Position numbers and translations under genes: made by a program. Positions 41,475 through 44,391 of a stretch of 44,391 nt of DNA are shown here, piece by piece. The DNA is from Rhodospirillales bacterium (GTDB lineage: Bacteria > Pseudomonadota > Alphaproteobacteria > Rhodospirillales > JASLQF01), in the NCBI GenBank assembly GCA_030744625.1, contig JASLQF010000026.1:1-44391 (forward strand), in the 5' to 3' direction. Under the pieces are notes generated by a model. It had not been told where the DNA came from. It saw nothing but the letters and a program-made list of their open reading frames with translations, and searched no databases. Every line of letters begins with the position of its first letter. Position 1 is the first letter of the stretch.

Positions 41475-42434
41475 ATGACGGCGATCCAGCCCACAGACGC
41501 GGAGCCCGCCTTTCGCGGCGATGGAAACCTCGAGCGCGTGTTGCGTTCGGGCGCTTTCGCGGTGACCGCCGAGGTGACGCCGCCGCTCTCTTGCAGTCCG
41601 GCCGACTTGCTCGGCAAGGCCCTGCCCCTGCGCGGCCTGGCCGACGCCGTCAACGTCACCGACGGCGCCAGCGCGCGGGTCCACATGTCGAGCCTGGCCG
41701 CCGCCGCCCTGCTTGTCACCAATGGCGTCGAGCCGGTGCTGCAGATGACGTGTCGCGACCGCAACCGCCTGGCCCTGCAAGGCGACGTGCTGGGGGCCGG
41801 CGCCCTCGGCATTTGCAACATCCTGATGCTGCGCGGCGACGACGTGGCGGCCGGCGACCAACCCGAGGCGGCGGCCGTCTACGATTACGAGAGCAGCGAC
41901 CTGATCGCCGCGGCGGCGGCCATGCGCGGCGACGCCCGGCTGCCGTCGGGCCGCCAGATCGCGGCGCCGCCGAGGATATTCATCGGCGCCGCCGAGCTGC
42001 CGAGCGACCCGGCGGCGGACTGGAATTCCGCCCGGCTGCGCGCCAAATCGGAGGCCGGTGCCGATTTCGTGCAGACCCAGTTCTGCTTCGACGCCGGGGT
42101 CGTCAGGCGCTACGCCCAGCGGCTGAGTGACGAGGGCCTGACCGAACACCTGTTCGTCCTCGTCGGCATCGGGCCGCCGGCCTCGGCGCGCTCGGCGCGC
42201 TGGATGCGCGACAACCTGTTCGGCACCATCATCCCCGACGCCGTCATCGGGCGCCTCGAAGGCGCCGCCGACGCCCGCGCCGAGGGCGTCGATATCTGCG
42301 TCGAACTGCTGCGGGAGCTGGCCGACATCCCCGGCATCGCCGGGGCCCACATCATGGCGCCCCTCAACGAAGCGTCCGTGCCCGAGGTCATCGAACGCTC
42401 GGGCGTGCTCAAGGGGCGCCCAACGACACCATGA
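41475..42434 (+). CDS. metF: Methylenetetrahydrofolate reductase family protein
   Basis: A 319-residue TIM-barrel protein. VTAEVTPPLSC carries the conserved active-site Glu near the N-terminus, and MTCRDRNRLALQGDVLGAGALGICNILMLRGDD is the strongly conserved FAD/folate-binding region. FIGAAELPS, EAGADFVQTQF and the C-terminal MAPLNEAS match the later strands. The canonical enzyme reduces methylenetetrahydrofolate to methyl-tetrahydrofolate for methionine synthesis. Other proteins of the same fold act in C1 catabolism, so the symbol denotes the family. ATG 41475 is preceded by GGGGA about 6 nt away; the longer open frame upstream has no conserved residues. No metH or other methionine gene is nearby. 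Confidence 0.78.
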   Translation: MTAIQPTDAEPAFRGDGNLERVLRSGAFAVTAEVTPPLSCSPADLLGKALPLRGLADAVNVTDGASARVHMSSLAAAALLVTNGVEPVLQMTCRDRNRLALQGDVLGAGALGICNILMLRGDDVAAGDQPEAAAVYDYESSDLIAAAAAMRGDARLPSGRQIAAPPRIFIGAAELPSDPAADWNSARLRAKSEAGADFVQTQFCFDAGVVRRYAQRLSDEGLTEHLFVLVGIGPPASARSARWMRDNLFGTIIPDAVIGRLEGAADARAEGVDICVELLRELADIPGIAGAHIMAPLNEASVPEVIERSGVLKGRPTTP

Positions 42435-42701
42435 CGGCCCGTTGCTTTCAGGCCCTCATCGTTGGAGCGGGCAATGGTTCGCGCCACCGATGGAGCTATG
42501 ACCCTGGCGACACATCATGCGGTCGAGGCCAACGTTGGCATTCCGAAACGAAGCGGAAAGGCGTACGGTTCCAGACCTGGAAACCCCGGCTGACAAGGAC
42601 ATCGGTTGGCGTTCGAGCCAGGCACCGAAGAGGTTGGACATGACCGAGGGGCGATTTCCACGAACTTGGAACTTATCCGGCGCGGCGCGGGAACATCGGC
42701 C
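42435..42701. other. Intergenic region between metF-like and glutathione-transferase genes
   Basis: A 267-nt stretch with no supported gene. The reading frame of the downstream gene is open through part of it but shows no family residues. No promoter, repeat or terminator stands out. Confidence 0.4.
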
Positions 42702-43670
42702 ATGCTGATCGATGGAAAATGGAGCGGAAAGTGGCATCCCTTTCAGTCCAAGGACGCCAAGGGACGATTCGTCCGCCAGGACTCGCAGTTTCGCAACTGG
42801 ATCACGCCCGACGGCGCGCCCGGCCCGAGCGGGCAAGGCGGCTTCCAGGCCGAGCCCGGGCGCTACCACATATACGCCTCGCTGAACTGCCCCTGGGCGT
42901 CCCGCACCTTGCTGGTGCGCAAGCTCAAGAACCTGGAAAACATCATCACCTTGACGGTCGTCGCCCCGTTCACCACCGATGAGGGCTGGCAATTCGGCGG
43001 CTTTCCCGGCTGCGCCGAGGACGAGGTCAATGGTGCCGCCCATTTGCATGAGGTCTACACCACGGCCGATCCCCGCTACACCGGCCGGGCGACGGTACCG
43101 GTGCTGTGGGACAAAAGGCGGGGGACCATCGTCAACAACGAATCTTCCGAGATCATCCGCATGTTGAACCGGGCCTTCGCCGGCCTCGGGGACGACGGGC
43201 TCGATCTCTATCCCGACGGGCTGGCCGGCGACATCGACGATCTCAACGCGAAGGTTTACGAGAAGCTCAACAACGGCGTCTATCGGGCCGGCTTCGCCGC
43301 CACGCAGGAGGCCTACGACGAGGCGGTCGCGGCGGTGTTCGCCATGCTCGACGAGTTGGAGCAACGACTGTCGGACGGCAGACGCCTTCTCATGGGCGAG
43401 CAACCGACCGAAGCCGACGTGCGCCTTTTCGTGACCCTGGTCCGGTTCGATGCCGCCTACCACGGCCTGTTCAAATGCAACCTGCGTCGTCTGGCCGACT
43501 ATCCCAACCTGACGGCTTATGTTGAGCGGATGATGGGTCTGCCGGGTGCCAGCGACACGGTCGCGGTCGAGCACATCAAGGCCGGGTACTATTCCATCCG
43601 CGCCCTCAACCCCAGCGGCATAATTCCGGCGGGCCCGGCGGAGATTTTCGAGCCCCCGACAAGCGCATAG
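42702..43670 (+). CDS. Glutathionyl-hydroquinone reductase (Xi-class glutathione transferase, YqjG/EcsG-like)
   Basis: A 322-residue cytosolic enzyme of usual family length. It begins WSGKWHPFQSKDAKGRF and FRNWITPDG, the family's N-terminal extension, then YHIYASLNCPWASRT, where the Cys of the C-P-W-A motif is the catalytic cysteine. VPVLWDKRRGTIVNNESSEIIRML is the glutathione-binding part with the cis-Pro and Glu-Ser pair. The helical C-terminal domain includes EADVRLFVTLVRFDAAYHGLFKCN. It reduces glutathionyl-hydroquinones, removing glutathione from quinone adducts. ATG 42702 is placed by homology; the open frame extends to 42606 without family residues. Confidence 0.9.
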   Translation: MLIDGKWSGKWHPFQSKDAKGRFVRQDSQFRNWITPDGAPGPSGQGGFQAEPGRYHIYASLNCPWASRTLLVRKLKNLENIITLTVVAPFTTDEGWQFGGFPGCAEDEVNGAAHLHEVYTTADPRYTGRATVPVLWDKRRGTIVNNESSEIIRMLNRAFAGLGDDGLDLYPDGLAGDIDDLNAKVYEKLNNGVYRAGFAATQEAYDEAVAAVFAMLDELEQRLSDGRRLLMGEQPTEADVRLFVTLVRFDAAYHGLFKCNLRRLADYPNLTAYVERMMGLPGASDTVAVEHIKAGYYSIRALNPSGIIPAGPAEIFEPPTSA

Positions 43671-43829
43671 AACGCTTCGGTGACGGCGCGGAGTCCATCG
43701 CGCCGACGCGGCCGCCGAAAATTTGTCTTGTCGGCAACAACGATTCGTTGGCATGGGGACACCGCGACAGGCGAAGTGTCATTTGGTGCCTGTGCTGCTT
43801 CCGAAAAACGCCTGGAAGCCGATCCTGGG

Positions 43830-43850
43830 GGTGACCCATAGGTGACCCAG
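43830..43850. repeat. Two copies of GGTGACCCA, 11-bp period
   Basis: GGTGACCCA occurs at 43830-43838 and 43841-43849, separated by TA. The pair lies immediately beyond the terminator of the tRNA-Gly gene, on its 3' side. Repeats of this kind beside a tRNA 3' end can be arm-type integrase sites, but no integrase gene is present, so this is only suggestive. Confidence 0.4.
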
Positions 43851-43888
43851 AAAAAACAAGGACCCAGCCGGAAGAGGCTAAGTCCTTG
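43851..43888 (-). terminator. Intrinsic terminator of the tRNA-Gly gene
   Basis: On the minus strand, CAAGGAC pairs with GTCCTTG (43882-43888 with 43857-43863), with an inner AGCC/GGCT stem, and six T residues follow (the A run at 43851-43856 on the plus strand). It begins 7 nt past the tRNA 3' end. Confidence 0.75.
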
Positions 43889-43895
43889 AAAATAA

Positions 43896-43970
43896 TGGAG
43901 CGGGCGATGGGATTCGAACCCACGACTTCAACCTTGGCAAGGTTGCGCTCTACCCCTGAGCTACGCCCGC
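43896..43970 (-). tRNA. tRNA-Gly (anticodon GCC), CCA encoded
   Basis: On the minus strand the gene folds as a full cloverleaf: acceptor GCGGGCG/CGCCCGC, D arm GCTCAGGGGTAGAGC, anticodon stem CAACC/GGTTG around the loop TTGCCAA (anticodon GCC), and T arm with GGTTCGAATCCC. Discriminator T is followed by an encoded CCA. The total is 75 nt including CCA. It has its own upstream promoter and downstream terminator. Confidence 0.95.
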
Positions 43971-43999
43971 GTCATCGCCGGCGGCGCCGGCGCGGCGCG

Positions 44000-44027
44000 A
44001 TCATACGCCAAGCAAGGCGCATTTCAA
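44000..44027 (-). promoter_or_regulatory. Promoter of the tRNA-Gly gene
   Basis: On the minus strand, TTGAAA (44022-44027) and TATGAT (44000-44005) are 16 nt apart. The expected transcription start is about 20 nt before the tRNA 5' end at 43970, and the intervening leader is very GC-rich. Confidence 0.6.
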
Positions 44028-44123
44028 GACCATTCTCCGGGCCCCGTCGGCGCCGCCGAATCGGCCGCCCACCCGGCTTCCGCCCTTGAGACGGCGGCCG
44101 CCGTCGGGCTAAAGTCCGGCCCC

Positions 44124-44391
44124 ATGGCCCGGACCCCCGAAGACCTGTTGGCCCGCCTCGACGCCCTCGGCCTCGAGACGACGACCCACCGCCACGCCGC
44201 CGTCTTCACGGTGGCCGAGAGCAAGGCGTTGCGTGGCGAGATGCCGGGCGGCCATTGCAAGAGCCTGTTCCTCAAGGACAAGAAGGGTCAGCTGTGGCTG
44301 GTGGTGGCGCTCGAGGACCGGGCCATCGACATGAAGGACCTGCGCCGGCGCATCGGCGCCGCGCCGCTCTCCTTCGGCAAGCCGGAGCTGC
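44124..44391 (+). CDS. ProXp/YbaK-family prolyl-tRNA deacylase (3' truncated)
   Basis: The frame opens at ATG 44124 and runs off the end of the window; 89 residues are visible. FTVAES, MPGGHCKSLFLKDKKGQLWLVV, LEDRAID and LSFGKPEL match the prolyl-tRNA editing family. The Lys in CKSLFLKDKK is in the position of the conserved substrate-contacting lysine. ProXp-ala clears Ala mischarged onto tRNA-Pro in trans; relatives edit Cys-tRNA-Pro, and the visible part fits the ProXp-ala type best. It is divergent from the tRNA-Gly gene, with a 153-nt gap between them holding the tRNA promoter. Confidence 0.88.
   Translation, partial: MARTPEDLLARLDALGLETTTHRHAAVFTVAESKALRGEMPGGHCKSLFLKDKKGQLWLVVALEDRAIDMKDLRRRIGAAPLSFGKPEL

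Noticed and set aside
43606..43923. A 105-codon minus-strand frame that begins inside the tRNA-Gly
   Set aside because: It starts with MGSNPIARS, the familiar translation of a tRNA T-arm and acceptor, crosses the terminator and has no protein features.
1..44391. Insertion sequences, CRISPR arrays or phage genes
   Set aside because: No transposase, terminal repeats, spaced direct repeats or phage structural proteins were seen on either strand.

Overview
The window is GC-rich, densely packed bacterial chromosome, most likely from an alphaproteobacterium of Rhodospirillales type. That placement is an inference from the very large NAD-dependent glutamate dehydrogenase (about 1,600 residues), the purH setting, a tRNA-Gly with an encoded CCA, a ProXp-type deacylase and strongly GC-biased codon use. 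No transposase, intact integrase, CRISPR array or rRNA was seen.

Region A (1-26287) is a surface-polysaccharide locus. Genes at 1-7747 (+) form a tightly overlapping operon: the end of a GT-B-like protein, a GNAT acyltransferase, a polysaccharide deacetylase, a heparinase II/III-family protein, an asparagine-synthase-type amidotransferase, and a fused GT2 glycosyltransferase-methyltransferase. An O-antigen ligase/polymerase-like membrane protein (7749-8975) lies on the opposite strand. Then come a 41-residue membrane peptide coupled to a GT-C-type transferase, a radical SAM protein, a GT2 transferase and a probable sugar-modification module (cupin, zinc-binding C-methyltransferase-like enzyme, UDP-glucuronate-decarboxylase-like SDR, Gfo/Idh/MocA oxidoreductase). 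A second amidotransferase/heparinase pair follows. A clear intrinsic terminator at 21036-21057 separates this from a four-gene unit driven by a promoter that should give an almost leaderless mRNA: a polyprenyl-phosphate sugar-1-phosphate transferase, a GT4 transferase, a WbpV/WreQ-like reductase and a WbpM/WreV-like 4,6-dehydratase. In known systems these make UDP-QuiNAc-type sugars and start O-chain synthesis on undecaprenyl phosphate. No flippase, chain-length regulator or exporter was seen, so the locus probably continues to the left.

Region B (26325-35654) starts with purH (+), only 37 nt after the dehydratase. It faces a minus-strand operon: NAD-glutamate dehydrogenase, UMF1-type MFS transporter, SIS-domain sugar-phosphate isomerase and an SDR protein that lacks the usual catalytic tyrosine.

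Region C (35655-44391) holds two small envelope proteins of unknown function (a single-pass membrane protein and a lipoprotein). It continues with a succinylglutamate desuccinylase/aspartoacylase-family enzyme and an M20 deacylase in tandem, facing an Amidohydrolase_3 protein; together they suggest N-acyl amino acid or amide turnover. A metF-family reductase, a glutathionyl-hydroquinone reductase, a minus-strand tRNA-Gly(GCC) with its own promoter and terminator, and the start of a ProXp-type prolyl-tRNA deacylase complete the window.
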